DNA of 64,000 nt, from positions 1 through 64,000 of the forward strand of contig JAGMBO010000045.1 of assembly GCA_023129715.1 (NCBI GenBank). The letters run 5' to 3'. Position 1 is the stretch's first letter. Each line of letters opens with the position of its first letter. Below, one piece after another: positions 18,741 through 27,708 of this stretch. A program made the position numbers and the translations under genes. The stretch is from Candidatus Eiseniibacteriota bacterium (lineage in GTDB: Bacteria > Eisenbacteria > RBG-16-71-46 > CAIMUX01 > WJJG01). The notes under the pieces were generated by a model. It saw nothing but the letters and a program-made list of their open reading frames with translations, did not search any database and was not told where the DNA came from.

Positions 18741-18975
18741 CGCGCTCCTCCCCCCCCACTCGGGGGGTGATGGCGTGGGCCGCCTTCCCCGATCTCCCTG
18801 GCAGCGTAATCCCGCGCCGGGGGAAGCGTCAATGGGGCTCAAGCCCGCCCGGGAACCCTGGGCGCGGTCGCCTCGTAGACTCTCACGACATCCCCCCCTG
18901 CGAGGTCGACAAGCCTGCCGGCCTCTGCTATCGATTCTCAAGAGGAGATCACACTCGCAAAGGGAGGTTGGAACC

Positions 18976-20889
18976 ATGCGCACTCGTTGGGCCATCGCCC
19001 TGCTTCTCTGCGGACTGAGCGCCGCTGCCACGGGTCCGGCGGCATCGGCGACGGACCCCAAGTCCTCGCTCGAGAGAGAGGAGTACATCCCCGACATCGC
19101 CACCTTCCTCAACATCGGGCAGGCGAGTCCGGCCGGCTACAGCTGGGACGGCGAGGATATCTATTTCACCTCCTCCATGTCGGGCGCCTCCCAAGTCTAC
19201 CGTCTGACCCCCGCAGGCTGGCCCTACCTGCTCACCGCCTTCGAAGATGGCATCGATTTCTTCGTCCTCTCATTCGAAGGGGAACTGGCGATCGTCGGCG
19301 CATCGGAAGGCGGCTCGGAGCAGTCGCAGCTCTACCTGATGGATCCGACGACCGGGCGGCTGCGCCAGATCACGCACCTCGAAGATGTGCAGATCGGCTC
19401 GGTCGTCTGGTCCCGCGATGACCGCTCGATCTTCTACCGATCCAATGAAGAGAACCGCCGCGACTTCTTCATCTACGAGATGGACGTCGTGAGCGGCAAG
19501 CACCGCAAGGTCTTCGGCGACACAGCGGGAGTTCGGGGCTTCAGTTACATTGCGGATATCTCGCAGGATGGATCGAAGCTGATCGTCGGCAATGCGACCT
19601 CGAATGTGAACAACGATCTCTATCTGCTCGATGTCGCCAGTGGCCGCTACCAGAAGCTGACCGAGGATGAGGGCGACGTCGTCTACGCCGCGCCGACGCT
19701 GATGCCTGATGGCCGGACGATCTGGCTGACCTGCAACGACAACCCCGACGGCATCAGTCGTCTCGCGCGCCTGACGGTGGGCAATCCGGAAGTGGAGTTC
19801 GTCGACGATGACTGGGTTGATCCGCGTTGGGAGATCGATGGCCTGGGGCTCTCGCGCGACTACCGGTTCATGGTCGCCTTCGTCAACGAAGATGGCTACG
19901 TCCGCATGCGCATCCGCGAGGTCGAGAGCGGGCGTACGGTGCCGAGTCCGCCCCTGGAGGGCATTCTCGGCGGCGGATATACCGATCGCCACGGCCGCGT
20001 CCTGATCTCCTTCGTCGGACCCACGCGCGCGCCGGATGTCTGGCGCTGGGATCCCGTCCGGGATGAGTTGACCCAGCTGACCTTCTCGAGCTACGCGGGG
20101 ATCGACCGCACGCTCTTCCAGGATCCGGCTCTGATCCACTACGAGAGCTTCGACGGCCTCGAGGTTCCCGCGTTTCTCTATCTGCCCCCAGGGTACCGGG
20201 AGGGCACCCGGATCCCCTTCATCATCAATGCCCATGGCGGGCCCGAGGGCCAGTTCCAACCCTACTTCCAGCGCAACATCCAGTACCTGCTGCTCAATGG
20301 CTACGGCCTCCTGGCACCCAATATCCGCGGCTCCTCGGGTTATGGGCGCGAGTACCTGAGCCTCGACGACTACAAGAAGCGCAAGGACTCGCTGAAGGAC
20401 TACAAGGCCGCGGCCGACTGGCTGATCGACAACGGGTACACGAGTCGTGACCAGCTCGGCATCCGGGGCGGTTCCTACGGGGGCTATGTCGTCCTTGGGA
20501 TGATCACCGAGTATCCGGATCTCTTCGCCGCCGCAGTCGACGAGGTCGGCATTGCCAACTTCAAGACGTTCCTCGAGAACACGAGCGACTACCGGCGGGC
20601 GCTGCGCGAAGCCGAGTATGGACCGCTCTCCGATCCCGAGTTCCTCACGTCGATCTCGCCGATTCACAAGGCCGACCAGATCCGCACACCGCTGCTGGTG
20701 GTCCATGGGGAAAACGACCCGCGCGTGCCGGTCGATGAAGCGCGTCAGATCCTGGCCGCAGTCATCGCCAACGGCGGCGAGGCCGATTCGTTGATCTTCA
20801 GCGACGAGGGGCATGGCTCGGGCAAGCGGGTCAACATCATCCGCGAGTACCGCAAGCAGGTGGCGTTCTTCGGGAGGCACTTGCGATAG
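18976..20889 (+). CDS. Secreted S9-family prolyl oligopeptidase
   Basis: This 637-residue enzyme has a signal peptide (about 1-24), a WD40/TolB-like beta-propeller (about 45-385) and a C-terminal alpha/beta-hydrolase domain. The catalytic triad is visible: Ser500 in GGSYGGY, Asp581 in GENDPRVP and His613 in DEGHGSG. NAHGGPEGQF and ANIRGSSGYGREY-type motifs of the oxyanion region are present (PNIRGSSGYGREY). It probably cleaves peptides in the periplasm or outside the cell. The start has GGGAGG eight bases upstream. It stands alone, divergent from cstA. Confidence 0.93.
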   Translation: MRTRWAIALLLCGLSAAATGPAASATDPKSSLEREEYIPDIATFLNIGQASPAGYSWDGEDIYFTSSMSGASQVYRLTPAGWPYLLTAFEDGIDFFVLSFEGELAIVGASEGGSEQSQLYLMDPTTGRLRQITHLEDVQIGSVVWSRDDRSIFYRSNEENRRDFFIYEMDVVSGKHRKVFGDTAGVRGFSYIADISQDGSKLIVGNATSNVNNDLYLLDVASGRYQKLTEDEGDVVYAAPTLMPDGRTIWLTCNDNPDGISRLARLTVGNPEVEFVDDDWVDPRWEIDGLGLSRDYRFMVAFVNEDGYVRMRIREVESGRTVPSPPLEGILGGGYTDRHGRVLISFVGPTRAPDVWRWDPVRDELTQLTFSSYAGIDRTLFQDPALIHYESFDGLEVPAFLYLPPGYREGTRIPFIINAHGGPEGQFQPYFQRNIQYLLLNGYGLLAPNIRGSSGYGREYLSLDDYKKRKDSLKDYKAAADWLIDNGYTSRDQLGIRGGSYGGYVVLGMITEYPDLFAAAVDEVGIANFKTFLENTSDYRRALREAEYGPLSDPEFLTSISPIHKADQIRTPLLVVHGENDPRVPVDEARQILAAVIANGGEADSLIFSDEGHGSGKRVNIIREYRKQVAFFGRHLR

Positions 20890-21096
20890 GCGCGGGCCCA
20901 CCGGCGTCGAGCCGGCGCGGGGAGCGATCTAGGAGTGCCTAGTTGTGACCGCGACCCGAGCGGCCATGGAGAGGCTTGACGAGGGCTGCGGCCACGTACT
21001 GGAAGCGACGAGCCCCGGGCTAGTCCTGCCAGCTATCCGAGTGCCTTCTGGGTGACCGCTTGCGGCCGCTGAGTTAAGTCCGCGCTTGCTGGCACC

Positions 21097-22680
21097 CTAC
21101 CGGCCCGCGTGCGGCGACTTGCTCCACACCCTCGCACGCGCGGGGATGCTGATTGTGCAATTCTGCTCGGATGCGTCTCCAAGGGGGTTGTTCGCATAGC
21201 GCTCACACCAGTCATTCTCGCTCGTCGTGTAGATCAGACCGGGCGGATGGTGAGTGATGAGAGCGAATCCCCGCAGATCCTCGGCGCCCTCGTTTCCCTC
21301 GTCGGTCGGGTAAGCCTCGTGTCCCGCGGTCAGGACCCCCATGCCTCCGAGGCGGTCAGGTGAGGTCGTACTCACGACACCACCCAGTGGGGGCAGCATT
21401 GCGACCATACCAGTGGTGGGCATTACATCGATCGGGATCACTCCCTCACCATATGCATAGCCCGCGAACCAGTAGAGTGGCTGGAAGTTGCCATGCCACA
21501 AACCGGAGTATAGCACGACGGAGATGCCGTTGTTCGGCGAGGGCCACAGCTGCGCGTCGTGGTAGTAAGCTAAGGCGGATCCGTTCTCGGGCTGACAGAT
21601 GCCGTCAGCAACGAACTCGTAGATGTTGGCATCGAACCCCCCCAGGCCGAACTCGAACCCCGCCCAGGTCTTTTCCTCCTGCCAGGCAGCGAGAACGTAC
21701 CACACCGTGGGGCCCGTCTCACCCCAATGGACATAGAGATCATCCGTGCGGCAGTTGTTCTCTTCATTGATTTCTTCCATGATGCCATCGACATCCACAC
21801 AGGCGACAATCTCGTGGAGTCCCGCACCGAGAGCGCCAAGCCCGCACCAGTCGGACCATTGCGCGGCGCCGACCGGCAGCCCCAACAGATCAAGCCGGCA
21901 CTGCTCCGAGCCATTCAGCTGGATACCCACCTGCGTGCCCTCAGCGTCCGCATAGCCGATGTTCTCCAGCCGGACACGGACATCGACGTCATCCCCCGCT
22001 CCCGGCACTGCCGGCGAGAACTCCAATTGCTGGACCCTCAGATCCGGCAGGTCCGGCGGCAGTGGAATCACCAACGTGGTAGTGGCGTAGTTATTCTCCT
22101 CATCGAGTTCATCGAGATAGTCATCGATATCTGCGCGGGCCTCAATCGCGTGAGTGCCTCCACCCAAGATGCCAAGCCGGCACCAGGCCGTCCAATTGGA
22201 GCTGCCCCGAGGTATCAACCGTGTGCCGTAGCGACAGGCCTCGAGTCCATCGCACAGGAACTGCACATCCGATGTCCGAGCATCTGTCCTGCCCTGGTTC
22301 AGCACGCTGACACGAACGCGCACACTGTCGTCGTATTCCGGCTCTTCAGGGAGGATCTCGAACGCGACAATGACCAGATCGGGGAGCGCTGGCTCCCTAT
22401 CGTCTATGTATGGCCTCTCACCGAGACTTTGCCCCGCTTCGGGGTCGGCCGCGCTGTCTGCAATCGCAGCCCCCTCGGCATCATCAGCCGAACGCTCCGC
22501 CGGCACCGGATCCAGAACTCTCTCGCCATCCTTGTCCGCACAGCCAGCAGACACGAGCAGGGAGACTCCGAAAAGCACGAATGCCCATTGCCTGCCGGCG
22601 AGCAGGGGAGGGCATCGTACTCGGCGTGGGGAATCGTCCGTCCCCCCCCACGACCTCCAGCCCCATGAGCGGCTTGACAT
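21097..22680 (-). CDS. Lipoprotein with two CARDB domains and a WFAGY-type C-terminal domain
   Basis: This 527-residue protein has a lipoprotein signal ending LLVSAGC (Cys47). Two CARDB (cell-adhesion related, Ig-like) domains occupy about 99-206 and 211-318, each beginning LPDL and ending in a D-EENN motif. Residues about 320-455 form a separate domain with VWYVLAAW, EFGLGGFD, WPSPNNGI and PLYWFAGYAYGEG. This domain is clearly homologous to the protein encoded after rnfB (47752-48474); about 40 percent of aligned positions are identical by eye. The rest of the C-terminus is unassigned. ATG 22680 has GGGAGG nearby. The function is unknown; surface binding or assembly is plausible from the CARDB domains. 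Confidence 0.85.
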   Translation of the reverse strand: MSSRSWGWRSWGGTDDSPRRVRCPPLLAGRQWAFVLFGVSLLVSAGCADKDGERVLDPVPAERSADDAEGAAIADSAADPEAGQSLGERPYIDDREPALPDLVIVAFEILPEEPEYDDSVRVRVSVLNQGRTDARTSDVQFLCDGLEACRYGTRLIPRGSSNWTAWCRLGILGGGTHAIEARADIDDYLDELDEENNYATTTLVIPLPPDLPDLRVQQLEFSPAVPGAGDDVDVRVRLENIGYADAEGTQVGIQLNGSEQCRLDLLGLPVGAAQWSDWCGLGALGAGLHEIVACVDVDGIMEEINEENNCRTDDLYVHWGETGPTVWYVLAAWQEEKTWAGFEFGLGGFDANIYEFVADGICQPENGSALAYYHDAQLWPSPNNGISVVLYSGLWHGNFQPLYWFAGYAYGEGVIPIDVMPTTGMVAMLPPLGGVVSTTSPDRLGGMGVLTAGHEAYPTDEGNEGAEDLRGFALITHHPPGLIYTTSENDWCERYANNPLGDASEQNCTISIPARARVWSKSPHAGR

Positions 22681-23391
22681 CGCATCCCTCCCAGTAAGCA
22701 AGTGAACGGTCTCTAAAGGAACTGAGCGAGCAATTTCAGTATACGACCCGCAAGCCTGTTGCGCCAGTGGCTTTCTCCGCCACTGATCGACCGGCGCGGG
22801 AGAAGCGGCGCATCGCATCTCGCTTCTTGGCGGGGCCCGCAGCATCTGGGATCGGTCTCCCCGGTTCACTGGAGGCGGTTCTGCAACTCGTTCTGGGAGA
22901 GATACATTGGGAACCAAAATGCCCGCCGTCGGCAAGATCTGGGCCGAAATCTTCGAGACCGTCATCTACTCCCGCCTCGGTCGCCCGCGCCCGGAAGTCA
23001 TTATCATTACGAGCGCGTCGCGGTCCGACAACTCAGCGATCCGCTTCATTCCCCTCGCCGACCCAACCGAGCCATGCCCGAGCCACGCTCCCCAAGCGTC
23101 CGATCGTGCATCACGCATCACCCGACGCCGCTAGCGCACTGATTAGCAACCTCACTGGCCGCGGAAAAGGGCATCTCCTCCGCGCATGTTCTGTCATTGA
23201 GCGCGCAGGTGAGGTTCTCGGGATCCACAGGTGTCGACGGCATGACAGGTGAGGTGTACCTTCGTTCTGCCTTCGGATGGCCCGAGGGCCACGAGGCAGC
23301 ACTACCGGCGTACCTCCGGGGCCGTCTCACGAGGAGACGACGCACGGTTCGCCGGCTCTTGTCTGCAGGGGAAAAGAGCACGAGGGACCTC
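22681..23391. other. Intergenic region of about 710 bases
   Basis: This divergent region lies between the CARDB lipoprotein gene (minus) and the RNA methyltransferase gene (plus). Apart from a doubtful short frame at 22907-23134, nothing was recognised. It should contain the promoters of both genes. Confidence 0.5.
22907..23134 (+). CDS. Possible small hypothetical protein
   Basis: A 75-codon frame starts with TTG at 22907, with GGGAGA six bases upstream, or with ATG at 22919. The first 30 residues look protein-like (KIWAEIFETVIYSRLGRP, then VIIITSAS). The second half is rich in Pro, Ser and Arg, like GC-rich noise. No family was recognised. It may be a small gene, a remnant or chance. Confidence 0.22.
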   Translation: MGTKMPAVGKIWAEIFETVIYSRLGRPRPEVIIITSASRSDNSAIRFIPLADPTEPCPSHAPQASDRASRITRRR

Positions 23392-24519
23392 ATGGTGACG
23401 GAGCGCTTCTACGCGACGATCGGCGTCGGCATAGAGCAGATCGTTAGCGCCGAGTTGAACGCCCTTGGCATCGCGGTGACCCGGATCGAGCCAGGCCGGG
23501 CGCGCTTCGAAGGAACCCTCGAGGACCTGTACCGGTCGCTCATTCACCTGCGGTGTCCATCGCGGGTCGTCCGCGAGATCGCGTTCCACGAGATCAAGTT
23601 CGAAGAGGACATCTACGACGTAATCCGCGCCATCGACTGGTCGCGCTGGTTGACCCCGGACATGACCTTTCGGGTCACCTTTAATGTTCACTCCTCCCTC
23701 TTGCGCAGCACGCGTTTCGGCCTCTACCGGATCAAGGACGCCATCTGCGACCAGATGGTGGATCGCGTGGGTCGCCGACCCTCGGTGGACACGGCGTCGG
23801 CGGATCTCTGCATCATGTGCTATCTAGAGAATCGACGTTTCTCGGTGGGTGTGGACGGAGCCGGAGCACCGCTGCACATGCGGGGCTACCGCACCGCCCC
23901 GCACGAAACCAGTCTGCGGGAGCACCTCGCGGCGGCCATGGTGCTTCAATCGAGCTGGGATCCGGCCGCCCCGCTCCATGACCCCTTTTGCGGCTCGGCC
24001 ACGATTCTCACCGAAGCGGCGATGATTGCGACCCGCACCCCTCCGTCGCGCTGGCGAGAGCGCTTCGGGTGCATGTCGTGGCCGGACTTCGACCCGGCCA
24101 GGTTCGACGCGCTACGGGCGGAAGCCGAAGCCGCCGTCCTGCCTGCTGATGGGGTGCGCGTTAGCGGCGCGGACTGTTCCGCGAAGTGGATCGAGGCCGC
24201 CCGCGCGAACGTCGCGGCGGCGGGGTTCGCCGATTCGATCCGGCTCGAGGTACGCGACGTGGCGGACATGCAGCTCGAGCCCGGGTCCTGGGTGGTGACC
24301 AATCCCCCCTATGGCATACGCATCGGCAACGAGGAAACCCACATGCCTGCGTGGCACGCCTTTCGGGATCGCCTGCGGGAGTATCCGGGGACCCATGTCG
24401 CCGTTCTGGCCGCGAAGGAGGGTTTCGAGAAGGTCTTCCGGCTCAGGCCCTTCAAGCGCAATCGCATGAACAACGGATCGATTGCGTGCGTGTTGGTCCA
24501 GTATCGAATCCACGAATAG
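23392..24519 (+). CDS. THUMP-domain class I RNA methyltransferase (RlmL/YpsC-like)
   Basis: This 375-residue protein combines an N-terminal ferredoxin-like/THUMP region (about 1-160, starting TERFYATIGVGIEQIVSAEL) with a Rossmann-fold methyltransferase. SAM-binding motif DPFCGSATILTEAA is at 197-210 and the catalytic NPPYG at 304-308, the signature of N2-guanine RNA methyltransferases such as the N-terminal half of E. coli RlmL and B. subtilis YpsC. It probably modifies 23S rRNA in the cytoplasm. ATG 23392 is chosen because GAGG precedes it and because the family start lies here; the frame upstream is not conserved in character. Confidence 0.9.
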   Translation: MVTERFYATIGVGIEQIVSAELNALGIAVTRIEPGRARFEGTLEDLYRSLIHLRCPSRVVREIAFHEIKFEEDIYDVIRAIDWSRWLTPDMTFRVTFNVHSSLLRSTRFGLYRIKDAICDQMVDRVGRRPSVDTASADLCIMCYLENRRFSVGVDGAGAPLHMRGYRTAPHETSLREHLAAAMVLQSSWDPAAPLHDPFCGSATILTEAAMIATRTPPSRWRERFGCMSWPDFDPARFDALRAEAEAAVLPADGVRVSGADCSAKWIEAARANVAAAGFADSIRLEVRDVADMQLEPGSWVVTNPPYGIRIGNEETHMPAWHAFRDRLREYPGTHVAVLAAKEGFEKVFRLRPFKRNRMNNGSIACVLVQYRIHE

Positions 24520-24527
24520 CAGCGGCA

Positions 24528-27440
24528 CTAACGCACGACCACCAGCTCCCTCGTCAGTGATTCGCCGAGTATCGAAAGCCTGTAATAGTAACTCCCCGAC
24601 CCCACCCGCCGCCCACCGCGATCGCGCCCGTCCCAGAGGATCTCATGCGTGCCGGCCGTATAGGCGCCGCAGCCCAGCGAGCGGATCTGCCGGCCGCCGG
24701 GATCGAAGAGCTGCAGACAGACCTCGCCCGCGTGCGGTAGGGCAAAGCGTAGGCGCACGACCTGGCCCGCCGCCGCGCCGCCGCCGCCGAAGATGACCGG
24801 GTTCGGCGCCGCTGGCATCAACTGTGGGCGAAGCACCAACTCACGCCCGTCGTCTCCGGGACCAATGTTCGAGGGCGCATCGAGCAACACCTGAACATCA
24901 TCAATGTACCAGCCCTCGGCCGCCACGGCCCCGTCGCCGCCGAAGGCCCAACGCAGAAGCACGTCGCCTTCGTAGGCGCTGAGATCGACCGTCACCTCGT
25001 GCCAATCCTGCTGCCCCGACCAGACGGGGGTTCCGGCCGGGAAGGGACCGAGGACACTGCCGTCGCGGATCAGATAGGGATGGCCCCCCTCGGGTGTCAG
25101 CGGCGTCCAGATCGCGCCGCCGTCGGTCGAGATCTCGAGCAGCCCGCCGTCGTAGCAATACTCCGGGTAGGCAGAACTCGTCTCGGCATCGATCCACTGC
25201 CAGAAGCTGAGCCGCGCCCCGGCGGGCAGATCGAAGGGCACACTCTGCAACAGCCCGTAGGCCTGATGGGCATACTCGGCCGCCCCCGCGCCCCCACACT
25301 TCCAACTGCTCGACCCGCCGGGCGTGCGGTTGCGATAGCTCTCGAGATGCCATTCATCAATCCAGGTTCCGGGGCCGGCGGCATGCGTCCATTGGGCATC
25401 ACCGCTCTCAAGGTCATCGGCGAAGATGCGCCCCACCGCCAGGGGCAGGGTCACCAGGTGATGATAGAGATCGGCTCCCGCGAGGTGCAGATGCAGCCCA
25501 CCGACATGGACCGGCGGGCAGAGCGGATCGACGGTGACCGAGAATCCCCCCACCTCGGCATCCCCGTCGACCGAGATCACTCCGAGCGGCGCGGGGGTCG
25601 GATCGGTGGTGAAGTAGGAATCCCCACTCGTCACGCTCGCCGTCAGATCGGGTGAGTCACAACTCCCGGTGTTGTGAATCGCAAAGGTCAACGTCAGCGT
25701 CTCCCCCGGATCGGGGATCCCATCGCCCCCGTCATCGATCTCGGCAATCACCGCCGTGTAGGCGGGCGCATGCGCCTGCAGGTCGAGCGCCGCCGCTCCC
25801 GGATCCTCGCTCAGCGTGAGGGCCAAACCGAGATCGGCCCCATCGGGAACGTTGTGCGCCACGCGCAGGACGAACGGTGTGCTTCCCGGCACCGAGGTGC
25901 CGGAGGCGATCGTGCCGAAGGAAACCACCGGATCGATCAGGGCTGCATAGCCCGATGTCGTCTCTAGCGTCGCGGTGACCCCCAGGGCATCCTCATTCCC
26001 CAAGTTGTTCAGGGTCACATGCAGTTCGACCGTCTCCATGAACTCGATGATCCCATCGCCGTCACCAACGGAGTTCCCGCCATCGTCGTCATCGATCACG
26101 AGCTCATCAAGGACGAGATAGACGCCTTCGAGATTCCCGTGCAAGTTGAGCACGCTCCCGAGATCCGCGGGCGTACTGCTGTACTGCGGCGTCTCCGACT
26201 CGAAATCATTTGCCTCGGCATAGATAAAGGCCTCTTCCATCGAGACGATGCCGTCGTCGTTCGTGTCGGCGTCGACGGAGTTGCCATCGGGATCCTGCCA
26301 GGCGACGGCACAGGTCCAATGATAGACAAACGTGTCGTAGATGTAGTCGGGCCCCATCGCCCAGGAGTATTCGTCGTAGCGCGCCGCGGTGGCGATCACG
26401 CGGCCGTCACCCGCGAGGTCGTCGATCATCCCGCCGCTGTAGCACTGCTCGAAGGTGCAGACGATCGTCTCGCAGGGCAATGCGTCGATGTAGACCGCCA
26501 ACTCGTCGTCCTGGAGTTCCTCTAAGTTCCACAGGTTGAGATAGCAGTCCCAGCCCGAGACCCGTCCACCATGGTCGGTCGTATAGAGAAAGAGCTGATC
26601 GGAAGCGGTCAGCTCGGCGGCCAGCTCGTTGAAGACCATGTCGATGTAGGTCCGCGTCGCGGGATACTGGATGTCGTCGTCCCCGTCGCCGTCCAGGTCG
26701 GGCGGCGAATTGGTGCCGTCAGAACGATCGGCGGCCGGGTCGGTGCCGTCGGCGATGCAGACATAGATGTTCTCATCGGCGTAGCCGTAATACTCAACCA
26801 GCGCCTTGTAGATGAAGGCGGAATCGTTCCAGTAGCGAATGTGGTTGTTCGAGGCGTTGGCCCCGCCGCTGATGATGAAAGCGAAGGCTCGTCCCCGGGT
26901 CGGCGGGGCCGGCTTCGGCACCACGGCCAGGCGTTGGTCGAGCCAGGCATGCGCGGCGGCAGAGGCCTCGGGCGAGGGATTGTCATGCCCCGCGGTGATC
27001 TCGAGCAAGCGCGGCTGACGCGCGGGCGGCGCCATCGCTTCGTGGACCTGCCGTTCGCCGGTCTCGGCGGAAACGAAGATGTACAGGCAGGGGTGCTCCC
27101 AGTTGGCACCCGGCAGCAGGTCGACGAAGACGAACCAGCCCGCCGCTGGGGCGGTGAAGATCGTCCGCTTCCAGTCGGCCACCGGTGCCCGGGATGCCAG
27201 CAGCTCGGGATCGATGAAGAGCCGCACACCCTCAAGCGAACCTCCCGGCACTGCCGCGGTGGCAATCGCGACCGCCTCGGTGCGGGAGACCGCCGATGCA
27301 CCGGCCGCAGCGGACGCGGCGATCGCGGCCGGCGTCACCGCCGCCGACACCACAATCAGCAGGGCAGGCAGGACACGGCCCCAGTGACGGGAACCCCGAA
27401 AGGCCGGACGGGAATGAGGGATGCGAATCTTGCAAGCCAT
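24528..27440 (-). CDS. Secreted C13 (legumain-like) cysteine peptidase with C-terminal FlgD-like module
   Basis: This 970-residue secreted protein has a signal peptide (about 1-42). The clan CD peptidase domain spans about 184-400: FAFIISGGANASNNHIRYW begins it, the catalytic His290 lies in YTTDHGG, and Cys333 lies in TFEQCYSGG, 43 residues apart as in legumains. An Asp-rich loop (DLDGDGDDD, 248-256) may bind calcium. Downstream are Ig-like repeats with DGIIEFMETVELHVTLNN and GIPDPGETLTLTF (NEW3/CARDB-like), a jelly-roll segment with SFWQWIDAE, and a final FlgD-like module with EILWDGRDRGGRRV and GSYYYRL. Similar architectures occur in FCB-group genomes. It starts 20 codons inside the opposite-strand region upstream of the aminopeptidase gene. 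Confidence 0.88.
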   Translation of the reverse strand: MACKIRIPHSRPAFRGSRHWGRVLPALLIVVSAAVTPAAIAASAAAGASAVSRTEAVAIATAAVPGGSLEGVRLFIDPELLASRAPVADWKRTIFTAPAAGWFVFVDLLPGANWEHPCLYIFVSAETGERQVHEAMAPPARQPRLLEITAGHDNPSPEASAAAHAWLDQRLAVVPKPAPPTRGRAFAFIISGGANASNNHIRYWNDSAFIYKALVEYYGYADENIYVCIADGTDPAADRSDGTNSPPDLDGDGDDDIQYPATRTYIDMVFNELAAELTASDQLFLYTTDHGGRVSGWDCYLNLWNLEELQDDELAVYIDALPCETIVCTFEQCYSGGMIDDLAGDGRVIATAARYDEYSWAMGPDYIYDTFVYHWTCAVAWQDPDGNSVDADTNDDGIVSMEEAFIYAEANDFESETPQYSSTPADLGSVLNLHGNLEGVYLVLDELVIDDDDGGNSVGDGDGIIEFMETVELHVTLNNLGNEDALGVTATLETTSGYAALIDPVVSFGTIASGTSVPGSTPFVLRVAHNVPDGADLGLALTLSEDPGAAALDLQAHAPAYTAVIAEIDDGGDGIPDPGETLTLTFAIHNTGSCDSPDLTASVTSGDSYFTTDPTPAPLGVISVDGDAEVGGFSVTVDPLCPPVHVGGLHLHLAGADLYHHLVTLPLAVGRIFADDLESGDAQWTHAAGPGTWIDEWHLESYRNRTPGGSSSWKCGGAGAAEYAHQAYGLLQSVPFDLPAGARLSFWQWIDAETSSAYPEYCYDGGLLEISTDGGAIWTPLTPEGGHPYLIRDGSVLGPFPAGTPVWSGQQDWHEVTVDLSAYEGDVLLRWAFGGDGAVAAEGWYIDDVQVLLDAPSNIGPGDDGRELVLRPQLMPAAPNPVIFGGGGAAAGQVVRLRFALPHAGEVCLQLFDPGGRQIRSLGCGAYTAGTHEILWDGRDRGGRRVGSGSYYYRLSILGESLTRELVVVR

Positions 27441-27708
27441 GGACGGCCTCCCTGCGTGCGAACCGGGTCTACCGGTGGATCATGGTGTGCCGCTCGCACG
27501 CGTGTTGCGGAGCAAGGGGCGTGGCGCTTTCCATCGCGCGCAATATACCACGCGTGCAGAGAGCATGATACAGTCTCACGCTCACGCCCGAATCGTGAGC
27601 GGCGCGACGGGACAGCTGGAACACTGGACTATTGACGCAATGGGGCATCCGGCGGGTGGGCACGCTGCGAGATGCGCTAACAGAGATCGCCCAAGGAGGA
27701 ATGGGACG

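Noticed and set aside
19270-20901. 543-codon antisense frame over the S9 peptidase gene
   Set aside because: The plus-strand frame has a complete catalytic triad; the antisense one has no motifs.
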